From NCBI GenBank assembly GCA_023423935.1, contig JAFAEQ010000064.1:29552-93551 (forward strand): a DNA stretch of 64,000 bases. Direction: 5' to 3'. Origin of the DNA: Pseudomonadota bacterium (GTDB lineage Bacteria; Pseudomonadota; Gammaproteobacteria; Steroidobacterales; Steroidobacteraceae). Position 1 is the stretch's first letter. Each line of letters begins with the position of its first letter. Of this stretch, positions 26,797 through 35,241 are shown piece after piece. The translations under genes and the position numbers were made by a program. The notes under the pieces are model-generated. The model made no database searches. It saw only the letters and a program-made list of their open reading frames with translations, and was not told the origin of the DNA.

Positions 26797-27558
26797 ATGT
26801 CATTCAAGGTCGTTATCCCCGCGCGCTACGCGTCGACGCGATTGCCCGCCAAGGCCGTGCTCGAGATCGCCGGCCGCCCCATGTTGCAGTGGGTGATCCG
26901 CGCTGCCGAGCGTAGCCGCGCCGACGAAGTCATCGTCGCGACGGATGACGAGCGCGTACTACGCGTCGCGCTCGATAGTCAGGAACGCAACGTCGCCGTC
27001 ATGACCCGCAGCGATCACCAGTCCGGCACGGATCGCATCGCAGAAGTGGCTGTGCGTCAGGGATGGGACGATCGGACGATCGTCGTGAACGTGCAGGGCG
27101 ACGAGCCGCAGTTGCCGCCGGTGTTGATCGATCAGGTCGCCGAATTGCTCGAGCAGCATCCGGATGCCGCCATTGCGACGCTCTGCACGCCGATCACGAG
27201 CCTTCACGAGTTCCTGGATCCGAACGTCGTCAAAGTGGTGACCGCGCGCGGGACCGATGCAATGTACTTCAGTCGTGCGCCGATTCCCTGGCACCGCGAC
27301 GGAGCGGCGCAGGGGTTGATGAGCCAGACGAGCATCCTCGGCTCGCAGCGACATCTGGGCATCTATGCCTATCGCGTTGCTGCCCTGCGTAAAGTGACCT
27401 CGCTGCCCCCGAGCGATCTCGAGATCATCGAGAAGCTCGAGCAGCTTCGTGCGCTGCAGGCCGGTCTGCGCATCGTCGTGGGCTGTGCGCGGGAGGTTCC
27501 GGGAATCGGTGTGGATACGCCGCACGACCTCGAGCGTGTGCGCGCCCAGATGCTCTAG
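26797..27558 (+). CDS. kdsB: 3-deoxy-manno-octulosonate cytidylyltransferase
   Basis: Activates KDO as CMP-KDO for LPS inner-core synthesis. VVIPARYASTRLPAKAV is the nucleotide-binding signature; EVIVATDD, TRSDHQSGTDRIAE and VNVQGDEPQLPP are further conserved blocks. The ATG at 26797 gives the expected MSFKVVIPAR; a TTG at 26788 is less likely. 253 residues. Last gene of the envelope cluster on the + strand; it converges with a small minus-strand gene only 8 nt away. Confidence 0.96.
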   Translation: MSFKVVIPARYASTRLPAKAVLEIAGRPMLQWVIRAAERSRADEVIVATDDERVLRVALDSQERNVAVMTRSDHQSGTDRIAEVAVRQGWDDRTIVVNVQGDEPQLPPVLIDQVAELLEQHPDAAIATLCTPITSLHEFLDPNVVKVVTARGTDAMYFSRAPIPWHRDGAAQGLMSQTSILGSQRHLGIYAYRVAALRKVTSLPPSDLEIIEKLEQLRALQAGLRIVVGCAREVPGIGVDTPHDLERVRAQML

Positions 27559-27566
27559 TGCTCTAG

Positions 27567-27749
27567 TCACTTGGCCTCGCAACGCGTGACCGCGGAGCAA
27601 TGAGCCGTTTCCAGCGCGTCGCCATCCCAGCGCACCAGCAGGAATCCGCGGTCCAGGACTTTGACCACGGTACCCATCGGAAAGTCCCGACGAGAAATGG
27701 CGGCCACCCGGTCACCTTCTTTGAATGTGTGCGAATCGTTCTGGCTCAT
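27567..27749 (-). CDS. Small conserved-looking protein, SH3/KOW-like
   Basis: 60 residues, MSQNDSHTFKEGDRVAAISR and on. The pattern of short beta strands (EGDRVAAI, GTVVKVLDRGFLLVRWDG) resembles SH3-like barrels of the KOW or carbonic-anhydrase-like accessory type. No signal peptide or membrane segment. The two Cys residues near the C-terminus are unassigned. No function is recognised. It lies alone on the minus strand between kdsB and the phosphatase gene. Confidence 0.6.
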   Translation of the reverse strand: MSQNDSHTFKEGDRVAAISRRDFPMGTVVKVLDRGFLLVRWDGDALETAHCSAVTRCEAK

Positions 27750-27934
27750 ACGGTCGATGCGCCTTTGTTGTTGTTCGCCTGCTCACTCCTGTGGTGATGC
27801 CGCCCTCGCTTCCACCGACCGCATCGATTTCAGGGATTGGAGTAGTGGGCCGCTCGGGTATGGGATCGCCGCTCAAAGTGCTGTTCGGAAATCTCTAGAA
27901 TGCTTCGCAAGACCACCTTTCGAGGATTGAGCCG

Positions 27935-28408
27935 ATGCGAGTGCTCTTTGTCTGTATGGGAAATATCTGCCGCTCGCCTACCGCGGAAGGCGTGTTCCGA
28001 CGGCTGCTGAGCGAGCGCAACATCGACTTCGTCCTCGAGGTCGATTCTGCGGGAACCCATGACTACCACGTCGGTGCGCCGCCGGATGCACGTGCGCTGG
28101 AAGCGGCAAGGCGAAGAGGGGTCGATCTGTCCGCACTGCGGGCGCGCCAGATCGCGGATGAGGATTTCGCTCGCTTCGATCTGATTCTGGCCATGGACGA
28201 GCAGAACCTCGAAGCGCTGCGCGAACGAGCTTCGCCGCAGTACCGCTCGCGTGTGCGCCTGATCATGGAGTTCGCACCGACGGCTCCGCGCCGGTTCGTG
28301 CCTGATCCTTACTACGGTGGGCCGCTCGGGTTCGAAGAAGTGCTGGATCTCCTGGAGCAGGCGTCCGAGGGCCTGCTGCAGGAGCTGATGTCACGTCGTT
28401 CGGGTTGA
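27935..28408 (+). CDS. Low-molecular-weight protein-tyrosine-phosphatase
   Basis: 157 residues. The N-terminal phosphate-binding loop is VCMGNICRSPT (CX5R), and the catalytic general acid lies in DPYYGG near residue 127. Bacterial homologues dephosphorylate tyrosine kinases that control exopolysaccharide synthesis, or have broader roles. No kinase gene is adjacent here. A 13-bp hairpin covering its stop codon separates it from convergent rne. Confidence 0.93.
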   Translation: MRVLFVCMGNICRSPTAEGVFRRLLSERNIDFVLEVDSAGTHDYHVGAPPDARALEAARRRGVDLSALRARQIADEDFARFDLILAMDEQNLEALRERASPQYRSRVRLIMEFAPTAPRRFVPDPYYGGPLGFEEVLDLLEQASEGLLQELMSRRSG

Positions 28409-28433
28409 TGGCCGGTCTGAACCGGCCATCAAC
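28404..28433. terminator. Hairpin between convergent phosphatase and rne genes
   Basis: A perfect 13-bp inverted repeat (28404-28416 with 28421-28433) with a CTGA loop. The phosphatase stop TGA (28406-28408) lies inside the left arm. No T-tract follows on either strand, so it is a candidate bidirectional 3'-end stabiliser or weak terminator. Confidence 0.65.
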
Positions 28434-28440
28434 CTGCAAC

Positions 28441-30888
28441 TTACTCGTCGCGACGCACGCCTGGGGTTCCGCCGAAGGACGCGGTGCCGCTCGAAGGCGT
28501 CGATGACCACACCGTGAAGTGAGCGTCGGACTTGGGTGCTGCGGGCGGTGCCGATTCAGAGTGCGACTGCGACGGTTCGGGTCGCGGTGCATGTTCCCGC
28601 GGTGCTGCTTCAGCCGCAGGGCGAGGCTCCGGCGCGGGCGCTGGTCGGGATTCCGATGAAGGCTCGCTGCGGTGCTCCGGGGCGGGTGAATGGGATTCGC
28701 CCCCTTCGACGCCCGAAGTGTTCACCGCACCTGATCCTGCGGCGCCATGATCCTCGCCGCGCCCACGACCACCACGGCGACGACGGCCGCGGCGACTGCG
28801 GCCTGATCGCTCGCGCTGACCTTCACCGGAAGCGGCTGCTTCGGGCTTGTCTGCTGCCGCCGGCTGCTCAGGTCTCGGCTGCTGTTGTTGTGGCTGAGGC
28901 TGCGGCTTCGGTTGTGTCGCCTGCGGACGCGGGGTCTCGTTGCGTGCTGCCTGATTCTGTTCGCGCTGCGGTTTGCGATCCTGTCGCTGCTGCCCGCCCT
29001 CGCGCCGTGCTTCCTGGTGAGGGCGATCACGATTCTCCGAGCGCTGATCGCGCGAGCGATCCCGGTCGCGTCCGTGGCGATCGCGCCCATGACGAGTCTC
29101 GGTACGGTCGCGACGTTGCGAGTCGCGGGCGTTACGCTGAGGAGCGCGCTGCTCGGTGGGAGCCGGCGCTTGGCCTGCGCCGCCGAACAGGAATCGCCAC
29201 AGCTTCACGAAAATGCCGATCTGTTCCTCGGGTTTCGCGACGGGCGCGGCCGTTTCTTGCGCGATGCTCGCAGGGGCGGGAATGCTCGGCAGCGAGGCGG
29301 TCGCCACCGCAGGGGCTGGAGCAGCTGCTTCGCGTTCGCGAGCGGCCATGTCGTGGGCCGCCACCGCCGGTACGACCGGGATCTGATGACTGACGCCACT
29401 GTTCTCCGGGAGCTGAGCTTCGTCGTCGCGTACTCGCCGAATGTCGTACGCAGGCGTGTCCATGTACTTGTTCGGGACGAGCACGACCTCGGCATGGCTC
29501 TTGGATTCGATGTTGTTGAGCCATTCGCGCTTTTCGTTCATCAAGTACGTGGCGACTTCGACCGGCAGCTGTGCGATGACTTTTACTGTCCGGTCCTTGC
29601 GAGCCTCTTCGCCGATCAGACGCAGGAGCGCCAGCGCGAGCGATTCGACACCGCGGATCGTGCCCATGCCGTTGCAGCGCGGGCAGCTGATGTTCGCGGC
29701 TTCGCCGATGGAGGGGCGCAGACGCTGGCGTGACAACTCGAGCAGGCCGAAGCGCGAAATGCGGCCGATCTGAATGCGTGCGCGATCCTGCTTGACGGCA
29801 TCGCGCAGCCGGTCTTCGACTGCACGTTGGTTCTTCTGCGACTCCATGTCGATGAAGTCGATGACGATGAGGCCGCCCAGATCGCGCAGACGCAGCTGAC
29901 GGGCAATTTCGTCGGCCGCTTCCAGATTCGTATTGAGCGCGGTGGTCTCGATGTCCGTCCCGCGGGTGGCGCGTGCGGAGTTGATGTCGATCGATACGAG
30001 CGCCTCGGTCGGGTCGATCACGATGGAGCCGCCCGAAGGCAGGTTCACCTTGTGCGAATGCGCCGATTCGATCTGATTCTCGATCTGGAAGCGGGTGAAC
30101 AGGGGGACGGGATCTTCGTAAAGTTTCAGCTTGCGAAGCGTCGCCGGCATGAAGCGCTGCATGTATTGCTGTGCTTCGTTGAACACTTCGGGGCTGTCGA
30201 CCAGGATCTCTCCGATCTCATCCGACAAGTAATCCCGCAGGGCTCGGATGATCGCCTTCGATTCCTGATAAATCAGGAACGGAGCGGGGCGGCTTTCGCT
30301 CGCCTGAGAGATTGCGCTCCAGACTTCCTTCAGATTATCGAGATCCCACTGCAGCTCTTCCGCCGAACGACCGACACCCGCGGTGCGCACGATGGCGCCC
30401 ATGCCGTCGGGAATCTGCACCTGATCGAGCGCCTCACGCAGTTGCTCGCGATCCTCGCCTTCGATGCGGCGAGATACGCCACCGGCGCGGGCGTTGTTGG
30501 GCATGAGGACCAGAAATCGACCTGCGAGGCTGATGAAGGTCGTAAGAGCGGCGCCTTTGTTGCCGCGTTCCTCTTTCTCGACCTGAACCAGGACTTCCTG
30601 GCCCTCATCGAGCAGTTCACGGATGTTGCGGTTGCCCGGCTGGCCACCGTTCTTGAAATATTCTTTCGAGACTTCCTTCAGCGGCAGGAAGCCATGGCGC
30701 TCGGCGCCGTAGTCGACGAAACACGCTTCGAGACTCGGCTCGACGCGCGTGATGCGACCTTTATAGACGTTGGATTTTTTCTGTTCCTTGGAGGGTATTT
30801 CGATATCGAGGTCGTAGATTCTCTGTCCATCAACCAGTGCAACTCGCAACTCTTCTTCTTGAGTTGCGTTGACGAGCATTCGCTTCAT
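28441..30888 (-). CDS. rne: Ribonuclease E
   Basis: Endoribonuclease that starts most mRNA decay and processes rRNA and tRNA; scaffold of the degradosome. About 815 residues. The start MKRMLVNATQEEELRVALVD matches E. coli RNase E; the frame is open 63 nt further up but that part is not conserved. The N-terminal half carries the S1 domain (NVYKGRITRVEPSLEACFVD), the DNase I-like catalytic part (GGLIVIDFIDME) and the Zn-link CPRCNGMG. The tail is disordered: IGIFVKLWRFLFGG looks like the membrane-targeting helix, then an Arg-rich stretch and a Pro/Gln/Glu-rich end. Divergent from rluC, as in E. coli. Confidence 0.96.
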   Translation of the reverse strand: MKRMLVNATQEEELRVALVDGQRIYDLDIEIPSKEQKKSNVYKGRITRVEPSLEACFVDYGAERHGFLPLKEVSKEYFKNGGQPGNRNIRELLDEGQEVLVQVEKEERGNKGAALTTFISLAGRFLVLMPNNARAGGVSRRIEGEDREQLREALDQVQIPDGMGAIVRTAGVGRSAEELQWDLDNLKEVWSAISQASESRPAPFLIYQESKAIIRALRDYLSDEIGEILVDSPEVFNEAQQYMQRFMPATLRKLKLYEDPVPLFTRFQIENQIESAHSHKVNLPSGGSIVIDPTEALVSIDINSARATRGTDIETTALNTNLEAADEIARQLRLRDLGGLIVIDFIDMESQKNQRAVEDRLRDAVKQDRARIQIGRISRFGLLELSRQRLRPSIGEAANISCPRCNGMGTIRGVESLALALLRLIGEEARKDRTVKVIAQLPVEVATYLMNEKREWLNNIESKSHAEVVLVPNKYMDTPAYDIRRVRDDEAQLPENSGVSHQIPVVPAVAAHDMAAREREAAAPAPAVATASLPSIPAPASIAQETAAPVAKPEEQIGIFVKLWRFLFGGAGQAPAPTEQRAPQRNARDSQRRDRTETRHGRDRHGRDRDRSRDQRSENRDRPHQEARREGGQQRQDRKPQREQNQAARNETPRPQATQPKPQPQPQQQQPRPEQPAAADKPEAAASGEGQRERSGRSRRGRRRRGGRGRGEDHGAAGSGAVNTSGVEGGESHSPAPEHRSEPSSESRPAPAPEPRPAAEAAPREHAPRPEPSQSHSESAPPAAPKSDAHFTVWSSTPSSGTASFGGTPGVRRDE

Positions 30889-31472
30889 GAGGCCCTTCTG
30901 AGTATTCAAGGGCCGCGCAATCACGCGTGACGGACGCCAGGGGTGGAGCAAAGGATTGATCGAGGATGTAGGTCATCGATGATTTACCGGCGCAGGTTGG
31001 CGGCGCGAGTTCTTCTAATCCTGCCACTCGAGGGCCCGCTCATCAGCGCTGCGTCGACCCAAATCCCGAGTTGCGGGTTTGGCATCGCCGTTCGCGCGGC
31101 CTGAGCGATGGTCATGACGGGATGCTGATGAGCCGACGATCGCGGGATGGGTCGAGCAGCGACCATCGAAAGGACAGTACGAGCTGCGCAGCGCGCGAAC
31201 CGGAGATCATCGTCTCCACGATAGGCGCGGACATCATCCATGGATCACAACGAGGCAGATCCCGACAGAACCAACTAAGATGCAGCGCCCTTTGGTTGCC
31301 TTGCGAAGGGGTTGACCTTTGAAGGGTGACCGCAAAGTGCTGCGTTGGTGCTTTGGTGCGTCAGGTCAGTTCTGTGTGGCCTGCGAACCGAAAGCGGAAA
31401 AACCGCGCGGAATATAACAGGGCGCCTTTGTTCAATCAATGGCTTACGTGCATCTCGTCAGCCTTCAGCCCA
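30889..31472. other. Divergent rne-rluC intergenic region
   Basis: 584 nt with no supported gene. It must hold the rne leader on the minus strand and the rluC promoter on the plus strand. In E. coli the long rne 5' leader folds and lets RNase E limit its own synthesis; here the conserved position and length suggest the same, but I could not recognise the specific hairpins. A short stem (GGAGA/TCTCC, 31202-31217) is visible. TATAAC near 31414 is a candidate -10 for rluC. Confidence 0.5.
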
Positions 31473-32471
31473 ATGCAGAAATCTTCAGGCAAATCTTCGA
31501 CCGTTGCATCCGCTTCATCCGATAAGCCCGCAGTCCGTTATCTGGAAGCCGTGGAGGGAGATGACGGACAGCGAATCGACAACTATCTGATTCGCGTACT
31601 CAAGGATGCTCCGCGCAGCCTCGTCTATCGAATCCTGCGCAGCGGCGAAGTCCGCGTGAACAGCAAGCGCGTGGGTCCGGATTACCGTTTGTCGGCACAC
31701 GATCGCGTGCGAGTTCCGCCGATCCGCTTGCAACCGCGTCAGGAGCCGCAGGCACCCTCGCAGTCGCTCAAGGATTTCGTCGGCGAGGCCATCATCTATG
31801 AAGACGCGGATTTGATTGTCGTGAATAAACCCGCAGGGGTCGCCGTACACGGCGGCAGCGGATTGTCATTCGGCGTGATCGAGGCGCTGCGGGCACGTCA
31901 TCCGGAACTGAAGGAACTGGATCTGGTGCACCGGCTGGATCGCGATACCAGCGGCTGCCTGCTGGTCGCGAAACGGCGTTCGGTGCTTCGCGAATTGCAC
32001 GCTGCAATGCGCGAACGCGAAATGGAGAAGCGCTACTACACGCTCGTCTGCGGACGCTGGCCCTTCGGTACCAAGACCATCGATCTGCCGCTCAAGACGA
32101 ATCTGAAGCAGGGAGGCGAGCGCGTCGTACGCGTTCATGCCGATGGCCAGGAGGCCACCACGACCTTCAAGCCGGTCAAGCATTTCGCGAAGCTCGCGAC
32201 GTTGCTCGACGTGGACCTCGGCACCGGGCGCACACACCAGATTCGAGTGCATGCAGCTCATGCAGGATATCCAGTGGCGGGCGATGAGAAGTATGGAAAT
32301 CGCGAGTGCGATGCGCGCCTCAAGCCCTTCGGGCTCAAGCGCATGTTCCTGCATGCGCACACGATCGGGTTCGCGCTGCGCGGCAAACCCATGTCCATTT
32401 CAGCGCCGCTGCCGCAAGAGCTCCAGGACGTGCTGGATCAGCTCGCGGCCGGTAAGCGTCATGGCACCTGA
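31473..32471 (+). CDS. rluC: 23S rRNA pseudouridine(955/2504/2580) synthase RluC
   Basis: An N-terminal S4 RNA-binding domain (QRIDNYLIRVLKDAPRSLVY, then GEVRVNSKRV) is followed by the RluA-type catalytic domain with the nucleophile Asp in HRLDRDTSGCLLVAK and the GTGRTHQIRVH motif. The frame is open from 31326, but the ATG at 31473 gives a normal 332-residue protein. Divergence from rne favours RluC over RluD. Its 3' end overlaps the end of yceF on the other strand by 13 nt. Confidence 0.93.
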   Translation: MQKSSGKSSTVASASSDKPAVRYLEAVEGDDGQRIDNYLIRVLKDAPRSLVYRILRSGEVRVNSKRVGPDYRLSAHDRVRVPPIRLQPRQEPQAPSQSLKDFVGEAIIYEDADLIVVNKPAGVAVHGGSGLSFGVIEALRARHPELKELDLVHRLDRDTSGCLLVAKRRSVLRELHAAMREREMEKRYYTLVCGRWPFGTKTIDLPLKTNLKQGGERVVRVHADGQEATTTFKPVKHFAKLATLLDVDLGTGRTHQIRVHAAHAGYPVAGDEKYGNRECDARLKPFGLKRMFLHAHTIGFALRGKPMSISAPLPQELQDVLDQLAAGKRHGT

Positions 32472-33061
32472 AATCCTGAACGGCGCAGGGCGGCGCCCAG
32501 CCAGATCAGCGGCAGGCCGATGAGGGCGGTCGGGTCCTGTGATTCCACACGATCGAACAGACTGATCCCGAGTCCTTCGACTTTGAATGAGCCTGCCGAG
32601 CTCACGGGATGCTCGCGGGAAACATAGCGTTCGATTTCTTCATCGCTCAGCTTGCGAAACTGCACGGTCGTGACATCGAGATGTCCTTCGTTGGACCCGG
32701 TGTCGGAATGGACGACGTGCACGGCGGTATGAAACGACAAGCGCTGGCCGCTGAACGATTTCAGTTGCTCGATGCAACCCTCCGGCGTGCCAGGTTTGCC
32801 GATGATTTCGCGGCCGAACAGCGCGACCTGATCGGATCCGATCACCAGGCTGCCGCGATGCCGCTGGGCTACCGCCTCGGCCTTTGCACGAGCCAGTCTT
32901 GCGACCAGATCGACAGGTGTCTCGCCGGGAAGCGGTGTTTCGTCCACGTGTGGGGCTGCGACCGTGAAGCGCACGCCGAATCGCTCGAGCAATTCGCGAC
33001 GGAATTGGGAGGTCGAGGCGAGGACCAATCGCAATTGAGATGAGCTGGACGCACGAGACAT
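32459..33061 (-). CDS. yceF: 7-methyl-GTP pyrophosphatase, Maf family (YceF)
   Basis: Nucleotide pyrophosphatase that hydrolyses modified nucleotides such as m7GTP. Motifs are LASTSQFRRELLERF near the N-terminus, APHVDETPLPGETP, and VIGSDQVALFGREI. About 200 residues from the ATG at 33061; the longer frame to 33205 adds an unconserved N-terminus. Its place between rluC and yceD-rpmF matches E. coli yceF, which favours the m7GTP subgroup over MafB/YhdE. Confidence 0.92.
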   Translation of the reverse strand: MSRASSSSQLRLVLASTSQFRRELLERFGVRFTVAAPHVDETPLPGETPVDLVARLARAKAEAVAQRHRGSLVIGSDQVALFGREIIGKPGTPEGCIEQLKSFSGQRLSFHTAVHVVHSDTGSNEGHLDVTTVQFRKLSDEEIERYVSREHPVSSAGSFKVEGLGISLFDRVESQDPTALIGLPLIWLGAALRRSGFQVP

Positions 33062-33222
33062 CAGGGAAGAGCTCCAATAGTCATCAGGGAAGTGCCTGTC
33101 GCGGATCGGTCGAGAGGGCGATCCGTGAGCTGCCAGCGGCGTGGAAAATTCGGGCTCCCGGACCTCGATCGCAACTTCCAGCCCTTCTCTTAGAAAAACA
33201 AGCATTTATCAGGCTTTTTCTT

Positions 33223-33251
33223 TTGACACCCCTGGGGGTCGCCGCTAGTAT
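33223..33251 (+). promoter_or_regulatory. Consensus sigma-70 promoter of yceD-rpmF-plsX
   Basis: A perfect -35 TTGACA (33223-33228), a 17-nt spacer and a -10 TAGTAT (33246-33251). The expected transcription start (about 33256-33261) coincides with the yceD ATG at 33261, leaving almost no 5' leader. Confidence 0.8.
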
Positions 33252-33260
33252 ACGCGCCCC

Positions 33261-33827
33261 ATGTCGCGACCCCAGGGTGTCTCACCCGGCAATTCAGCCG
33301 GTAGCTCGAACTCCGGAGAGAACCGGATCGATGCTGCAGTCTGTGCGCGGGCTGGGAGCACCATCGAGCGGCATTTTGCAGCAGCTCAGCTGCCGCGTCT
33401 GCTGGAGGCAGGTGCGAGCGATGCTTCCTTCATCGACGCGAAGTTTCGTTTTTCGCACTTCGAAGGCCACGTCGTGATCGATGGCGAATTGAATGGCGTC
33501 GCGGTGCTGACCTGTCAGCGCTGCATGCAGCCGTTGCGTGTCGAGCTTCATGATCCATTCCAGGTCATGCTGGTTCAAGACGAGCAGCAGTTGGAAGCGG
33601 AGCTGGGCGGGTATGAGCCCGTTCTGGGCAATCCGGCGCGGTTCGATCTGCTGACATTGGCGGAAGACCAGGCGCTGCTTGCGTTGCCGCTCGTGCCTAA
33701 ACACGAGTCGGAAACATGCATCGATGGCGTGATCGCGCCGACGACAGACGCTGAGCCTCCACAAGAGAGGACTCAACGCCCGTTCGGCAATCTGCGCGAG
33801 CTGATGCGCGGGCGCGAAGATAAGTAG
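33261..33827 (+). CDS. yceD: DUF177 protein YceD (23S rRNA accumulation protein)
   Basis: 188 residues. The DUF177 core includes VLTCQRCMQPLRVEL with its CxxC pair, the acidic block QLEAELGGYEPVL, and FDLLTLAEDQALLALPLVPKH. The C-terminal RPFGNLRELM is also typical. In E. coli and plants this family is needed for normal 23S rRNA levels. The ATG at 33261 is the only usable start before the conserved region and has no ribosome-binding site upstream within the predicted transcript, so translation may be leaderless. It precedes rpmF, as is usual. Confidence 0.9.
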   Translation: MSRPQGVSPGNSAGSSNSGENRIDAAVCARAGSTIERHFAAAQLPRLLEAGASDASFIDAKFRFSHFEGHVVIDGELNGVAVLTCQRCMQPLRVELHDPFQVMLVQDEQQLEAELGGYEPVLGNPARFDLLTLAEDQALLALPLVPKHESETCIDGVIAPTTDAEPPQERTQRPFGNLRELMRGREDK

Positions 33828-33902
33828 ACCAGGATTCGAATGTGAGCTGGCGCGAGCACAGCTCGTGACCGGCCGCTTGCAGGCCAAATTGGAGAATTTC
33901 AG

Positions 33903-34097
33903 ATGCCAGTCCAGAAAAGTCGCCGCACCCCTTCGACCCGCGGCATGCGTCGTGCTCACGACAAGCTCAGTCGTCCGGCTCTCTCCGTGGATGCGACTTC
34001 GGGCGAAACGCATACGCGTCATCGCATCACGCCGGACGGCTTCTATCGCGGCAAGAAAGTCCTCGCGACGCGCAACGACAAGTCCGACTCGGAATGA
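33903..34097 (+). CDS. rpmF: 50S ribosomal protein L32
   Basis: 64 residues beginning MPVQKSRRTPSTRGMRRAHD, the invariant start of L32, and ending in GKKVLATRND plus a short acidic tail. The zinc-finger cysteines present in some L32 are absent, as in many gammaproteobacteria. A GGAG 8 nt before the ATG is the ribosome-binding site. Between yceD and plsX as in E. coli. Confidence 0.97.
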   Translation: MPVQKSRRTPSTRGMRRAHDKLSRPALSVDATSGETHTRHRITPDGFYRGKKVLATRNDKSDSE

Positions 34098-34135
34098 GTG
34101 CGGCGCCGATATTCGGCGCAACATGATTCCTCCTC

Positions 34136-35155
34136 TTGGCCAGCCTCCGACCCGTCACCATTGCGGTCGACGCGATGGGCGGCGATCACGGACCTTCCGT
34201 GACCGTGCCCGCATCGCTGGATGCGCTCGCCCGTGAGCCGGACCTTCGGATCGTCCTGGTAGGACTTCCGGACGCGGTTCAACCCCTCCTGAGCGATGGC
34301 GCGCGCCGCTTCGGCGAGCGCATCGCATTTCATGCGGTCACGCAGGTCGTGACCATGGACGAGAAGCCGCAGGATGCGCTACGCAAGAAGAAGGACTCTT
34401 CGATGCGTGTAGCGATCGATCTCGTCAAAGCCGGCACCGCCCATGCCTGTGTCAGTGCAGGCAACACCGGTGCATTGATGGCCACGGCGCGCTTCGTTCT
34501 CAAGACAGTCGAAGGCATCGATCGTCCCGCCATCATCTCGCGCATCCGTTCGCGAAACGGTCACACGCATATGCTGGATCTGGGCGCGAATTCCCAATGC
34601 ACCGCCGATCATCTCTTTCAGTTCGCCGTGATGGGTTCGGTCGTGGCCGCCGATATGCACGGCATCAGCAATCCACGCGTGGGTCTGCTCAACATCGGTG
34701 AGGAAGAGTCCAAGGGCGATAGTGTCGTGCAGGAGGCGGCGCAGCTGCTCGCGGCAAGCAAGCTCAACTACGTCGGATTCGTCGAAGGCGACGACATCTT
34801 CTCCGGCGAAGTGGACGTCGTCGTGACCGACGGATTCACCGGCAACGTTGCACTCAAATCGATGGAAGGTCTTGCGAACATGCTGGTGGGCGCGCTGAAG
34901 GCCGAGTACACACGCAATCCCCTGCGGTACATCGGTGCGCTCGCTTCCTGGCCGGTGCTGCGTTCGTTGCGACGCGAGTTCGATCCGCGCACCTATAACG
35001 GCGCGAGCATGGTCGGGCTCACAGGAGTGGTGATCAAAAGCCACGGTAGCGCCGATGTGGTCTCCTTTGGGAACGCTATCGGGGTGGCGCAGATCGAAGC
35101 GCAGAAGGGCGTTCCAACTCAAATCAGCAATCTGTTGCGCGCCGCCCAGGCCTGA
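34136..35155 (+). CDS. plsX: Phosphate acyltransferase PlsX
   Basis: Makes acyl-phosphate from acyl-ACP for phosphatidic acid synthesis. Conserved blocks: PVTIAVDAMGGDHGPSVTV, SAGNTGALMATARF, LDLGANSQCTADHLFQFA, and TDGFTGNVALKSMEG. 339 residues. The start is most likely the TTG at 34136; the next ATG lies inside the conserved AVDAMGGD. The fabH-fabD-fabG-acpP genes that often follow plsX are not here; an L,D-transpeptidase gene is next. Confidence 0.94.
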   Translation: MASLRPVTIAVDAMGGDHGPSVTVPASLDALAREPDLRIVLVGLPDAVQPLLSDGARRFGERIAFHAVTQVVTMDEKPQDALRKKKDSSMRVAIDLVKAGTAHACVSAGNTGALMATARFVLKTVEGIDRPAIISRIRSRNGHTHMLDLGANSQCTADHLFQFAVMGSVVAADMHGISNPRVGLLNIGEEESKGDSVVQEAAQLLAASKLNYVGFVEGDDIFSGEVDVVVTDGFTGNVALKSMEGLANMLVGALKAEYTRNPLRYIGALASWPVLRSLRREFDPRTYNGASMVGLTGVVIKSHGSADVVSFGNAIGVAQIEAQKGVPTQISNLLRAAQA

Positions 35156-35241
35156 AAACTTTCTTCGCGTTTTGCGGTCTTCAGTTGGCCAATCTCCGCC
35201 CAAATAGTGTACTAACGCGTTTTCATTCCAGATCCCGCCCC

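Noticed and set aside
27567..27749. Toxin or antitoxin interpretation of the 60-residue gene
   Set aside because: No partner gene adjacent on the same strand, and the sequence looks like an SH3-type barrel rather than a known toxin or antitoxin.
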